Assembly (NCBI RefSeq): GCF_030814835.1
Contig: NZ_JAUSVS010000005.1
Location: 124,001 to 188,000 of the forward strand
Source: Caulobacter ginsengisoli
GTDB taxonomy: Bacteria > Pseudomonadota > Alphaproteobacteria > Caulobacterales > Caulobacteraceae
Reading direction: 5' to 3'
Length of the DNA stretch: 64,000 nt
Shown here: piece by piece, positions 39,196-48,644 of the stretch
How the letters are laid out: each line of letters begins with the position of its first letter
Position numbering within the stretch: the first letter of the stretch is position 1
Program-made: the position numbers and the translations under genes
The notes under the pieces: generated by a model
The model's input: only the letters and a program-made list of their open reading frames with translations
Told to the model about the DNA's origin: nothing
The model's database searches: none

Positions 39196-39984
39196 CTACC
39201 CCATCGGCGACTTTCGCCCCGAGATCACCTCCACCGGCCCGAGTGAGCGCCGGGTGTTGAGCGGCCAGGGTACGCCCAGCGTGGCGACCAGGGACTCGCG
39301 GCGAACGCCCGCCACCGGGAGGACCGCCGCCAGCCCGGCCGGCTCGCCATAGTCGGCGGCATCCCCGAAGCGGTCGACGAACACGAAGGCGCCGCCCGGC
39401 CGCAGCACCCGTAGCGCCTCGCTCACTGCCAGCAGTGGACCGCGCATCTTCACACCGCGCGGCGCTTTCACCTCGTGGAAGCACATCACCGAAACGACCG
39501 CGTCGAAGCTGGCGTCGGGAAACACCAGGCGCGCGGCGTCCATCCGCTGGAACGCCGCCTTGAGGCCCAGCCGCGACAGCCGCGCCTCGCAGGCGGCCTG
39601 GGCGTAGTCCCAACTTCCGCTCCAGTAGTCGACGCCGGTCGCCGCCACGGCCGGGGCGTGGTCGAGCAGGGCGACCAGCAGGCTGGCGTCGCCGCAGCCG
39701 ATGTCGAGGGCGGCGGCTCTTGAATCCGGAGCCAGCCCGAGACGCGAAACGACCAGCTCATGGATGCGCCGCTCCCAGCCGCCGCCGCGCCCGGGCGAGA
39801 GCTGGCGGCGGATGCGCAGCATCACGAAGGCCGCCCAGCCGGCGCCCAGCGCGGGGACGAGCAGCAAGAGCGCGAGGAGCGACCAGCGACTGCCGACGGC
39901 GGCGGCCGCCGCAAAGGCCAGCGCCAGGCCGGCGACGAAGCGGATGCGCCGGCTGGGAATCCAGTTCGAGGTCCGAGCGGTCAT
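39196..39984 (-). CDS. membrane-anchored SAM-dependent methyltransferase
   Basis: 262 residues. Two hydrophobic segments at about 16-30 and 34-57 anchor the protein; the cytosolic part has motif I ALDIGCGDASLL (92-103), VDYWSGSW after strand 2, DAARLVFPDASFDAVVSVMCFHEV and LRPGGAFVFVDRF. A hydrophobic anchor suggests a lipid or membrane-bound substrate. The ATG overlaps the TGA of the PaaX-family regulator gene (ATGA), so regulator and enzyme are coupled. The gene converges with the DUF1304 gene. Substrate unknown. Confidence 0.82.
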   Translation of the reverse strand: MTARTSNWIPSRRIRFVAGLALAFAAAAAVGSRWSLLALLLLVPALGAGWAAFVMLRIRRQLSPGRGGGWERRIHELVVSRLGLAPDSRAAALDIGCGDASLLVALLDHAPAVAATGVDYWSGSWDYAQAACEARLSRLGLKAAFQRMDAARLVFPDASFDAVVSVMCFHEVKAPRGVKMRGPLLAVSEALRVLRPGGAFVFVDRFGDAADYGEPAGLAAVLPVAGVRRESLVATLGVPWPLNTRRSLGPVEVISGRKSPMG

Positions 39985-40784
39985 CGCGCCTCCAGGCCCC
40001 AGAGGGCGGTCAACGGGCCGGCCATCGAGGCGAGGTGCGCGCGCCAGGCGGCGTTGAGGCCGTCCCGGGGATAGTCCGGGCCACAGAGGTCGAGCGGAAA
40101 CGGCGGCTCGTCGCGCACGACGATGCGGTACCAGACGGGGGCGGCCTGGACGCAGCGCCAGGCCGCCTCCTCCGCCCCGATGCCCGGCTCGGTCAGATAG
40201 GCGATGAGCTGGCCGTGGAACTGGCGAAGGACCGCCGCGCGCTCGGGGAGGCCCCAGAGCCCGGACAGCCGGTCACGGGCGCCGGCGTCGACCTCGTCGG
40301 TGTGGAAGACCACGACGGAACCGGCAAGGCCGGCCCGCTGGAGCGCCAGGCCCAGACGGTCGTCCGTCGTCCGCGCGCCGACCCAGATCGAGCGCTGGAA
40401 GGGACGGAACCCCACCCGGACCAGCAGCTCGCGCAGGCGGGGCAGATCGTCGACCTCGCCCTCCAGAACCACACAGAGGGTGTAGCCGTGGGTCCGGGTC
40501 CGCAGCGCCCTGGCCGCCGCCGCCTCCTCGAGACTGAGCGGCCCCAGCCGGTAGCGGCGGTCGGCGATCTCCAGGGAGCCGGCCGCGCAGGCGCGGCTCA
40601 GGGCGGTGCGCAGCGCCCCGTAGCGAACGCCGCAACGTTGGGCGAACTGCCGGATCGTCGCCAGCCGAGGGGCCGGCGCCGCGCTCAGGTCGGGATGGAC
40701 CGACTGCAGCACCGGCATGGCGTGGGCGGCCTCCTGCGCGGTGAGGCGCCAGTCCGGAGTCGATGAAGTTACATCTTTTGTCAT
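39981..40784 (-). CDS. PaaX-family transcriptional regulator
   Basis: 267 residues from the ATG at 40784; an upstream extension to 40934 exists but would run through the AT-rich control region. Winged-helix N-terminus (TIRQFAQRCGVRYGALRTALSRACAAGSLEI), central PaaX domain (YTLCVVLEGE...LRELLVRVGFRPFQRSIWVGART), and the C-terminal block with LTEPGIGAEEAAWRCVQAAPVWYRIVVRDEPPFPLDLCGPDYP. PaaX represses phenylacetate genes by sensing phenylacetyl-CoA, but no paa catabolic gene is near. A pair of GTTACAT/ATGTAAC half-sites flanks the start codon and may be its own operator. Confidence 0.88.
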   Translation of the reverse strand: MTKDVTSSTPDWRLTAQEAAHAMPVLQSVHPDLSAAPAPRLATIRQFAQRCGVRYGALRTALSRACAAGSLEIADRRYRLGPLSLEEAAAARALRTRTHGYTLCVVLEGEVDDLPRLRELLVRVGFRPFQRSIWVGARTTDDRLGLALQRAGLAGSVVVFHTDEVDAGARDRLSGLWGLPERAAVLRQFHGQLIAYLTEPGIGAEEAAWRCVQAAPVWYRIVVRDEPPFPLDLCGPDYPRDGLNAAWRAHLASMAGPLTALWGLEAR

Positions 40785-40805
40785 GATAACTGAAATATAT
40801 GTAAC
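40768..40805. promoter_or_regulatory. AT-rich inverted repeat spanning the PaaX-family start codon
   Basis: GTTACAT (40768-40774) and ATGTAAC (40799-40805) are perfect inverted copies separated by 24 bases, about three helical turns centre to centre. They surround the start codon at 40782-40784 in an otherwise GC-rich region. This is consistent with autorepression; not demonstrated. Confidence 0.45.
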
Positions 40806-40978
40806 ACAGGCGTCGGCCGTCAAGCCAAGGCGCGCGCGGACCGCACCCCCGAACATCCCGACTTTGGCCGCTGGGGTCATGTCTTTGGCTTCCCGCGTCA
40901 TGTCGGGCAGCCCGGGAGGGGGATAGGTTTCCATCGTGGCCGGCAGGTTGCCGGCCGGACCTGGTTGGAGGGGGACGG

Positions 40979-41209
40979 TTGAACCCGGTATCGACGGCCC
41001 GCATCGTGGGCTTGACCTACCTCATCATCATACTGGCGGCGCCGTTTTCGGAATTTGCCGTGCGGGACAGCAGGCCGGGTTTGGTGGCGGAAGTCGGACT
41101 GGCCCTGTGGCTGCTCGTCCGCGCCGTCAACCCCGACCGGTGGCGGGCGCGGGCCGCCGCCTCGTCCCTCGCTTCACCTCAACCTGTGCTGACCGACAGT
41201 CCGTCCTGA
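40979..41209 (+). pseudogene. internally deleted DUF4386-like membrane protein remnant
   Basis: 76 residues from a TTG with GGAGGGGG just upstream. The first 30 residues (NPVSTARIVGLTYLIIILAAPFSEFAVRDS) match the first helix of DUF4386 proteins, and the next 25 (GLVAEVGLALWLLVRAVNPDRW) match a much later part of that family, which is normally about 220 residues. The middle helices are missing without a frameshift, so this looks like an in-frame deletion product or decayed copy. It could still make a two-helix peptide. It sits 23 bases before the DUF2306-like gene on the same strand. Confidence 0.6.
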
Positions 41210-41232
41210 CCGGTCAACGGAGTTTTGCGCCC

Positions 41233-41931
41233 ATGTCCGCTCTGCTCACAGTCCACATCGCCGCCGGGACGCTCAGTGTGCTCTCGGGGGCCGGGGCGCT
41301 GACGTTCCGCAAGGGCGGCGCGGCGCATCGGATGGCGGGATCGGTCTTCGCCGGGGCGATGACGGTGATGGCCGTCACCGCCGCGGCGCTCGGCAAGGAT
41401 GTCGGCAATGTGGTCGCCGGCGGCCTGACCATCTACATGATCGGCACCGGCTGGATGGCGGTGCGCCGCAAGGAAAACCGGAGCGGTCTGTTCGAGATCG
41501 CCGCCTTCCTCGCCGCCGCCCTTTTCGCCCTGGCCAGCGCGGCCGGGGCGGTGGCGCGGCTCACCGGCGCCCGGGAGTCGGAGAACCCCTTCATCGTGGT
41601 CGCCAGCCTGATCATCAGCGCGGCGCTGGCGGGCGCGGCGGCCGGCGACCTGAGCGTGGTTCTGCGGCGCGGGCTGGCGGGCCCCCAGCGGATCGCGCGG
41701 CACCTGTGGCGGATGTGTTTTGGCCTGGTCATCGCCGTGGGCTCGTTCGCCGCCCAGGGCGCCGACGCGCTCCCCCCGGTCGTGCCCGGGCCGGCCCTGC
41801 TGCTGGGGTCGCTGGGCCTGGTGCTGATCGTGATGGCCTACTGGCTCGTGCGGGTGCTGTTCACGAACTGGCGCAGGCCCTCGCCGCCGACGCCCCGCCC
41901 GGGCCCCGGCTCGCTCGAGGCGACTCCGTGA
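41233..41931 (+). CDS. DUF2306-like multi-pass membrane protein
   Basis: 232 residues from the ATG at 41233. About six hydrophobic helices, with the motif HIAAGTLSVLSGAGALTFRKGGAAHRMAGSVFAGAMTVMAVTAA at the start (His and Gly spacing as in DUF2306-like membrane proteins) and a Pro/Arg-rich C-terminal tail in the cytoplasm. Function unknown; some relatives sit near redox or heme-related genes. It may be cotranscribed with the short DUF4386-like remnant. Confidence 0.7.
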   Translation: MSALLTVHIAAGTLSVLSGAGALTFRKGGAAHRMAGSVFAGAMTVMAVTAAALGKDVGNVVAGGLTIYMIGTGWMAVRRKENRSGLFEIAAFLAAALFALASAAGAVARLTGARESENPFIVVASLIISAALAGAAAGDLSVVLRRGLAGPQRIARHLWRMCFGLVIAVGSFAAQGADALPPVVPGPALLLGSLGLVLIVMAYWLVRVLFTNWRRPSPPTPRPGPGSLEATP

Positions 41932-41974
41932 GATTTCAGGAGGCGGTTCGCGGCGCTTGACCGGGCGCCGGTCC

Positions 41975-44029
41975 TCAGATGGCGAGGCCCGGATCGCCTT
42001 CGAGAATTTCCTGCCTGAGCAGAGGAGGCTCTCCCGGCTTCCAGAGCGAAACGCGGTGCGCCACGCGATAGATCAGCGGCCCGCCATCGTCTGTTTCGCT
42101 GCGCTCGAGCGGGCGAGGGATGCAGACGAATTCGGCCTCGAGCTCATGCGGCGAGGCCCGCACCATCGTGTAGCCGTGGCCGCCGTGATCGACGAACCTG
42201 AGATGTGGCGCCAGCTCCGGGTTTCGCGCCGCGCGAGCCTTGGCCGGGTCTCCGGTTTCCTTCAGGACGAACGAGGACCGCACGCCGTGCATCAGCGTCA
42301 TGTCGTAGGTGCTCTGCATCGAGCCGTCCGGCTTGTCATAGATGTAGAGGGGCCGCAGGGGCCGGTCCTTGGGCAGGGTCAGCTCGTAGACCTCGGCCGC
42401 GCCCTGGGCCGAGATCGAGCCCGTGATGAATTCGACGCCCACCGGATCGAACGCGCGGGGCGGCAGGGTCTTGCTGGGATAGCCGGCCCAGAAGGAATGT
42501 CTGTCGCCGGCCACGATCGCCAATCCGGTGATCCCCTCGGCCCGGACCATGTCGAAGATCTCGCCGTGCTCGACGCCATAGGCCCCGTTGATCACGCCAT
42601 AGCCCGCCCCCTTAGGCCAGCGGTCCGCGAAGGCCGCCGGCAGGTTCTGGGGATCGGTGCGCCCGGTGAGGGTGCCGAACGAATGGCCCCAGATCTTCCA
42701 GGGCGCCTTGGCCGCCCGCAGCCGGTCCTTGAACCAGGCCATCTGCTCCAGGCCCAGATAGGCCTCCGGCGGCGCCTTTGTATGCGGATTGGGAAATTCG
42801 AGACCGTCCCCGACGCGGATGACAGCGGGAGGATTGCCACCGTTATAGGCCTGGGCCTGATCCAGGACCTCCAGCATGTGTTCGGGGATGGCGTTGAACT
42901 TGATCTCCGGAAGCCCGCTGTAGTCGCCGCCCGGCGATCCGAACGACCGGTTGTCCGTCAGGATCATGTCGATGTTCTTGCCGTATCGGAACGCCCGCTG
43001 AATCTGCAGCGCCTTGATCGCGGCCAGATTGTTGGGTTCCTGCCCGACGCCGCGCGCATCCAGGTCCGTCAGCGGCTTGTTCTCCACCGAGGGCGGGACG
43101 AACACGTCCCCGCTGCCGGCCTTGCGGACCCGAGCCGGTTGGTACTCGTACCAGGCCTGGCTCGCCGCGACCTTGAGCGTCTGCGCCGGACGGACCTTGC
43201 CGCCCACGATCTGCTGGCTCTGAAAGGACTGCCAGCTGAATTCGTGATTGTCCCAGACCGGAACGAACGGCCACTGGGCCCGGGCGTCCTGCAGATCCGG
43301 GTCGAGCAGGTAGCCGCGATAGGCGGTGCGATAGTCGTCCAGATCCGTCGGGATGTGGAAGGCGCCGACCTTTTCGCCGTGCGGGTAGCGCACGATGTCG
43401 CGCAGGCGCCGGCCCCGCTCGACGCCGCCCGGCCGTTCCTCGGGATACCAGACCAGCTCGTAGAAGAAGTCGCCCAGGTGCAGGACGAAGCCCAGCTGTT
43501 CGGCGCGCGGTCGGCGGGCGTCCTCGTAGAGCATGCGCCGGTAGGCGTTGCAGGCGCCCTGGGTGACGTCCTGGCAGCTGACGAAGACGAACCTGGCCGG
43601 CCGGTCGTCATCGTCCGCCGGCGCGGTCAGGGTGCGGCCGACCCGGCTGGCGTTCCCGGCCTCGTCGATGAAGCGATACCAGTATTCCCGCCCGGGCTTC
43701 AGGCCCGCCGCCAGGAAGCGGCAGGTCCAGTCCGTCGCCGCGGTGACCGCGACATCGCCGCGGGCGACCAGCTTCCCAAACTTCGGATCGCTGGCGACCT
43801 CGACCGTCAGCCGGTGCGAGGCGACCCCGGCGTCGGGGGCTCGCCGCGTCCACAGGATCACGCTGTCCGGACGGGGATCGCCCGAGGCGACGCCCTGCGG
43901 AAAGAGGTCGCGGCGCTCGCCGCGCGCGACAGGCCTGGCCTGGGCGGAGGCGCCTCCGAACGCCAGCGCCGCCCCCAGCGCCGCCGCCTGGGCGGCGAAG
44001 GCTCGCCGCGACAGCCCAAGCTTGTCCAT
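41975..44029 (-). CDS. Tat-exported PhoD-type alkaline phosphatase/phosphodiesterase
   Basis: 684 residues. A twin-arginine signal (LSRRAFAAQAAALGAALAFGG) directs folded export. The N-terminal PhoD domain begins LFPQGVASGDPRPDSVILWTR. The metallophosphoesterase domain shows RFVFVSCQD, HLGDFFYE, VWDNHEFSW, the Arg-rich MILTDNRSFG, and near the end IVAGDRHSFW. These motifs bind Ca2+/Fe3+ in PhoD enzymes, which split phosphate mono- and diesters in the periplasm. Length is above the usual 520-590 because of insertions. No Pho-box-like repeat is obvious in the 200 bases upstream. Confidence 0.9.
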   Translation of the reverse strand: MDKLGLSRRAFAAQAAALGAALAFGGASAQARPVARGERRDLFPQGVASGDPRPDSVILWTRRAPDAGVASHRLTVEVASDPKFGKLVARGDVAVTAATDWTCRFLAAGLKPGREYWYRFIDEAGNASRVGRTLTAPADDDDRPARFVFVSCQDVTQGACNAYRRMLYEDARRPRAEQLGFVLHLGDFFYELVWYPEERPGGVERGRRLRDIVRYPHGEKVGAFHIPTDLDDYRTAYRGYLLDPDLQDARAQWPFVPVWDNHEFSWQSFQSQQIVGGKVRPAQTLKVAASQAWYEYQPARVRKAGSGDVFVPPSVENKPLTDLDARGVGQEPNNLAAIKALQIQRAFRYGKNIDMILTDNRSFGSPGGDYSGLPEIKFNAIPEHMLEVLDQAQAYNGGNPPAVIRVGDGLEFPNPHTKAPPEAYLGLEQMAWFKDRLRAAKAPWKIWGHSFGTLTGRTDPQNLPAAFADRWPKGAGYGVINGAYGVEHGEIFDMVRAEGITGLAIVAGDRHSFWAGYPSKTLPPRAFDPVGVEFITGSISAQGAAEVYELTLPKDRPLRPLYIYDKPDGSMQSTYDMTLMHGVRSSFVLKETGDPAKARAARNPELAPHLRFVDHGGHGYTMVRASPHELEAEFVCIPRPLERSETDDGGPLIYRVAHRVSLWKPGEPPLLRQEILEGDPGLAI

Positions 44030-44229
44030 GGTCCACCCCTCCCGAAATGACGCCTTCCACCCGGCCGTCGCTCCATCGTTCCCGGCCAGCGCGCGGGAAG
44101 AACGGAAGGTTCACGGACGACTTTCGTCCCGCGGCCGCAAGTTAACTTTCGTTCAGGCGGGTGGCGTCGGATTCCGGAGAAGGCCGTCGGTCTGCGAGCG
44201 ACCTGGGTCCTGATCTCAAGGACGACCGG

Positions 44230-44319
<90 letters not shown>

Positions 44320-44510
44320 ATACCGGTGTGGGGAGCCCGCGAAGGCCCCCTAGAGCGAAGGCGCGGAACCTAGCGACGCGGCCCCGATAGCGCAAGGGGC
44401 GGATTCGTCGCTTAAATCTGGGCTCAAATCTGCGATTGAACGGACTCGCCGTTCCGACCCTGGCGTGTTCAAATCGCCGTCTTCACGGAGGGGCGACGAG
44501 GGAGGCGGCG

Positions 44511-45493
44511 ATGAAGGAGCGGTGCGCCGAGGCGCGGATGCTGGCGGCGGATTCCGACCTGGTGATGGCCGCCGAGTCCGGCGCGGTCTCGGCCGAAATC
44601 CTGAAGGTGATCCGGGCGGGATTCGAGAGCCCCCGGCCCGGCGAGCAGATCGCCGCGGCGGTGGAGCTTCGGGCCGAGACGGCCAGGACTTTCGGGGCCG
44701 AGCGGCTGGCGCCCCTGGTCGCCCATCTCAAGGAAAGACTGACGGCCCTGGAGGGGCCCGCCGCGGCGGCGCTCGGCGAGGCAGGGGGCGGCGAGGCAGG
44801 GGGCGGCGAGGCGGGGGGCGGCGAGGACGCGGGCGGCGACAAGGCGGCGCTGCTGGGCCAGGCGCTCAGCCTGCTGGAGCGGCTGAAGCTCAGCTATGGC
44901 TTCATCAGCGAGCGGGACGCCATCGTCGATCGCATCCGCCGGGGCTGCCTGCTCATCCTGGGCGGGATGTTCCTGGCCCTGACCGCCGTGGCCGGAATCT
45001 GGGCCCTGCTGGGGCGTGGGTCCGTCAGCGCCGACGGCCTGCTGCTGGTCAACTCGCTGCTCAACTACTTCATGCTGATGGCGGTGGCCGCGGCCGGGGC
45101 CGTGGTCTCGATCATGCAGCGGACCGGCGTCCAGGGCAGCCTGGGCGCGGGCGGCCGCGACCCGGTCGCCCAGATCAGCGCCCTGCGGCAGGGGATCAGC
45201 GGCGTGCTGGTCGCCGGCCTGGTCGGGCCGACCCTGGCGGTGCTGCTGGTGCCGCTGTTCGCCAGCGGCGCCTTCAAGGTCGAGGCCATCACCCCCGACT
45301 TCGTCGACGGTTGCACGGCGGGAGGCGGGCCGATGGCCAATTTCAAGCTGATCGACCACTGCCTGAGCCTCAAGAGCGGCTTCGACGCCGCCCGCCTGGT
45401 GGTCTGGGCCTTCCTGGCCGGTTTCGCCGAGCGGCTGGTGCCGGACGTGCTGGACCGGGTCGTGGGGGCGGCCCGCGGCCGGTCCGAGAGCGC

Positions 45494-45497
<4 letters not shown>
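44511..45497 (+). CDS. membrane protein of unknown function with an EAGGG repeat linker
   Basis: 328 residues; GGAGGCGGCG precedes the ATG. The N-terminal 85 residues are helical and charged. Then comes a low-complexity linker of repeated EAGGG units (about 89-108), encoded by a 15-bp tandem repeat, then three or four membrane segments (about 147-168, 178-200, 225-245, and a weaker one near 300). A periplasmic or cytosolic loop with two cysteines (DGCTAGG, DHCLSL) lies before the end. Not recognised as a known family. It converges with the thioesterase gene, overlapping it by four bases. Confidence 0.65.
44774..44833 (+). repeat. 15-bp tandem repeat (four units) inside a coding region
   Basis: Four consecutive 15-base units of the form CGGCGAGGCAGGGGG, the last two diverged, encode the EAGGG linker of the surrounding membrane protein. 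Because 15 is a multiple of 3, unit gain or loss would keep frame and change linker length. Confidence 0.8.
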
Positions 45498-45921
<424 letters not shown>

Positions 45922-45925
<4 letters not shown>

Positions 45926-46707
45926 TTGAACGAGCCGCCCCGGCCCTGGCCGGCGGTGAAGCGGCTGGCGCCCTCGACGCTGGAGCCGGTGCGCAGGGTC
46001 TCCAGGCCCAGCACGATCTCGCGGGCGGTGGCGGCGTCCCAGTCCAGGCTCCACTGCTCCATGGCCGAGCGGCGGTCGTTGCGCAGGCAGAGCTGGGGGA
46101 AGGCGGCGATCTGCTCGGCCAGCTCCAGGGCCGCCGTCAGCGCCTGGCCGTCAGGGACGACGCGGTTGGCCAGGCCCATGGTCTGGGCTTCGGCCGCCCC
46201 AACCGCTCGGCCGGTGAGGATCATGTCCATGGCTCGCGAAGCCCCGATCAGCCGGGGCAGGCGGATGGTGCCCAGGTCGATCAGCGGCACCCCGAACCGG
46301 CGGCAGAAGACGCCGAAGGTGGCGCTCTCGGCGGCGACCCGCAGGTCGCACCACAGCGACAGCTCCAGTCCGCCGGCCACCGCGAAGCCCTCGACGGCGG
46401 CGATCACCGGCTTGGAGAGGGTCATGCGGGTCGGACCCATCGGCCCGAAGTCGCCGGTCTGCTCGACCCGGTTGCCACTTCCAGAGGCGATGGCCTTCAG
46501 GTCCGCCCCGGCGCAGAAGTTGCCGCCGGCCCCGGTGAGGATGGCGACGCTCAGGGCCTCGTCGGCCTCAAACTGCTGGAAGGCGTCATAGAGGCCGCGG
46601 GCTGTGGGGCCATCGACGGCGTTACGGCGCTCGGGCCGCTCGATGGTGACGATGGCCGTGGCGCCCTCGGTGCGCCAGGAGACGGTGGGTCCAAAATCAT
46701 TCGCCAT
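45922..46707 (-). CDS. crotonase (enoyl-CoA hydratase/isomerase) family protein
   Basis: 261 residues from the ATG at 46707 (GGAGGGATTC before it); an ATG 12 bases upstream is less likely. The CoA-binding and oxyanion parts are clear: ERPERRNAVDGPTARGLYDAF, GAGGNFCAGADLKAIA, and KPVIAAVEGFAVAGGLELSLWCDLRVAAESATFG. In the usual catalytic stretch the sequence is FCRRFGVPLIDLGTIRLPRLIG, with no Glu where hydratases carry their acid/base pair, so hydration activity is doubtful and an isomerase, hydrolase or other crotonase reaction is possible. First gene of a pair with the thioesterase. Confidence 0.85.
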
Positions 46708-46788
46708 GAATCCCTCCATTGGATGCTTTACGGCACGATGCGACGGCCGACGCAGCGGAAGGCAAGTGGGTTTCTTTTCAGAACCCGA

Positions 46789-48102
46789 TCAGGCTGCGTC
46801 AGGCGTAGGCGGAGATTCCGGTTCCGGCTTCCTGTCGACCCGGAAGCCCTCCCAGCGCGACACCACCGCGGCGGCCACCGAGTTGCCCACCACGTTGGTC
46901 GCCGAGCGGCCCATGTCCAGCAGGTGATCGACGGCCAGCACCAGGGCGATCCAGGCTTCGTCCATGCCGAAATAGGTGAGGGTGGCCATGATCACGACGA
47001 GGGAGGCGCGGGGCACGCCCGCCATGCCTTTCGAGGTGACCATCAACAGCAGCAGCATGCTGATCTGCTGAGGGACGGTCAGGACGATGCCGTGGGCGTG
47101 GGCGATGAACAGCGTGGCGAAGGTGCAGTACATCATCGAGCCGTCGAGATTGAAGCTGTAGCCCAGCGGCAGGACGAAACTGACCACCTTGCGGGGCAGG
47201 CCGAACTTTTCCAGCGCGGCCAGGGTGCGCGGATAGGCGGCCTCGGAACTGGCGGTGGAGAAGGCCAGCAGGGTGGGTTGGCTGATCGCCCCGATCAGGC
47301 CCAGCGCCCGCCCGCCCAGGGCCAGCAGAGCGACCAGGAACAACAGGCCCCACAGCACCCCCAACGACAGGTAGAAGCCGCCGACGAACTCCGCATAGAT
47401 CCGGATGATATCGATCCCCTCCTTGGCGATGGAGGCGGCCAGGGCGGCGAAGATAGCGAGCGGCGCCAGGTTCATCACATAGCCGGTGACCTTGAGCATG
47501 ATGGCCAGGCCCTGCTCGACCAGGGCCATCACGGCCGGGGCCCTGTCGTCCAGCGAGGCGACCGCCGTGCCGACGAACAGGGAGAAGACCACGATCTGCA
47601 GGATGGCGTTCTTGGCCATGGCGTCGAAGATCGAACTGGGGACCAGATGGACGATGAAGTCCTGGATCGTGAAGGCCGACATATCGACGGGCTTGGCCTT
47701 GGCGCCCAGCTCGGTGGCCAGCTTCAGGTCGCCGCCCGGCTGCAGCAGGTGGAACATCAGCAGGCCCACAGTCAGCGAGACGATCGAGGCCAGGATGAAC
47801 CAGCTGATCGACTTGATGCCGACCCCGCGGATCGCGGCGGCGTCCTCCATATGGGCGATGCCGGCCACCAGGGTGGTGAACACCAGGGGCGCGATGATCA
47901 TCTTGATCAAGGTCAGGAAGAGATCGGTGATCAGCTTGAAACTGTCGATGGCCAGGGCCAGCCGCGCCTTGTGCGCCGCGGCGACCGCCGGGGCCAATTG
48001 CGCCTCGTGCGCCGCGTTGCCCCAATATTCGTGGCAGGCCAGGCCCACGGCGACGCCCAGCACCATGGCCAGGACGATAAAGACGGTGAACAGGCGATTC
48101 AT
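46789..48102 (-). CDS. dicarboxylate/amino acid:cation symporter (DctA/GltP family)
   Basis: 437 residues, eight or more membrane helices. Family motifs: LITDLFLTLIKMIIAPLVFTTLVAGIAHM, the serine-rich re-entrant loop AFSTASSEAAYP, the SYSFNLDGSMMYCTFATLF block in place of NLDGTxxY, and VVGNSVAAAVVSRW near the end. It imports C4-dicarboxylates or acidic amino acids with H+ or Na+ through the inner membrane. It is a single gene with its start at 48102, 71 bases from a divergent small gene. Whether it prefers succinate/malate or glutamate/aspartate cannot be told. Confidence 0.9.
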   Translation of the reverse strand: MNRLFTVFIVLAMVLGVAVGLACHEYWGNAAHEAQLAPAVAAAHKARLALAIDSFKLITDLFLTLIKMIIAPLVFTTLVAGIAHMEDAAAIRGVGIKSISWFILASIVSLTVGLLMFHLLQPGGDLKLATELGAKAKPVDMSAFTIQDFIVHLVPSSIFDAMAKNAILQIVVFSLFVGTAVASLDDRAPAVMALVEQGLAIMLKVTGYVMNLAPLAIFAALAASIAKEGIDIIRIYAEFVGGFYLSLGVLWGLLFLVALLALGGRALGLIGAISQPTLLAFSTASSEAAYPRTLAALEKFGLPRKVVSFVLPLGYSFNLDGSMMYCTFATLFIAHAHGIVLTVPQQISMLLLLMVTSKGMAGVPRASLVVIMATLTYFGMDEAWIALVLAVDHLLDMGRSATNVVGNSVAAAVVSRWEGFRVDRKPEPESPPTPDAA

Positions 48103-48173
48103 GCGGCCCCCGCAAAGGTCAGGGGCGCATCTTTGCCCTTCCCCGGCGCAAACGGGAAGGGCAGTCTGAGCTC

Positions 48174-48581
48174 ATGACCGGAGACCATGACGCCGTCGCC
48201 GCCCAGCTGGCCGCCCTGATGCGCCGCCACGCGGTTGGCATGATCGAAACCAAGGGCGGCGAGACCAGCCTGGAGATGGTCGCGCCGCACCCCAACCCCC
48301 TGCATCCCAAGCAGCCGATGTGGTTTGGCGGGGTGCGGTCGGGCAAGGCCTATGCCAGCTATCACCTGATGCCGCTCTACACCCATCCGGCCCTGCTGGA
48401 GCGGCTGTCGCCGGAGCTGAAGAAGCGGATGCAGGGCAAGTCCTGCCTGAACTTCAAGGCGGCGGATGAAGGGTTGTTCGAGGAACTGGCGGCGATCACC
48501 CAAGAGGGGGCGCGGCTGTACGCCGAGCCTCTGACCTACAGTGAGGGGGCGGTGAGCACGGCGCGGGGCCGGGACAAGTAA
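48174..48581 (+). CDS. conserved small cytosolic protein of unknown function
   Basis: 135 residues without signal peptide or membrane helix. Recognisable conserved-looking blocks are PMWFGGVRSGKAYASYHLMPLYTHP and ELKKRMQGKSCLNFKAADEGLFEELAAITQEG, an alpha/beta pattern that recalls the DUF1801/YdhG fold, though I cannot assign it firmly. The ATG at 48174 is preceded by GGGAAGGG at a distance. It stands between the divergent symporter gene and the AMP nucleosidase gene. Confidence 0.6.
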   Translation: MTGDHDAVAAQLAALMRRHAVGMIETKGGETSLEMVAPHPNPLHPKQPMWFGGVRSGKAYASYHLMPLYTHPALLERLSPELKKRMQGKSCLNFKAADEGLFEELAAITQEGARLYAEPLTYSEGAVSTARGRDK

Positions 48582-48610
48582 ACTGTCACCGAAATTGAAA
48601 GCGGCGCCAC

Positions 48611-48639
48611 TGGAACCGTTACAAGCTCGCCGCTATAAG
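48611..48639 (+). promoter_or_regulatory. promoter candidate giving a leaderless amn mRNA
   Basis: TGGAAC (48611-48616), a 17-base spacer and TATAAG (48634-48639, within GCTATAAG, close to the Caulobacter housekeeping -10 pattern). The expected start of transcription falls at or beside the ATG at 48645. No ribosome site lies upstream, consistent with a leaderless transcript. Confidence 0.45.
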
Positions 48640-48644
48640 CCCGC

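Noticed and set aside
39981-40784. A phenylacetate (paa) catabolic locus
   Set aside because: Only a PaaX-type regulator is present. No paaABCDE, paaK or ring-opening genes occur beside it, and the PaaI-like and crotonase genes lie 5 kb away on other transcripts.
44774-44833. CRISPR-like array
   Set aside because: The repeats are contiguous 15-mers without spacers inside a coding frame; no cas genes exist in the window.
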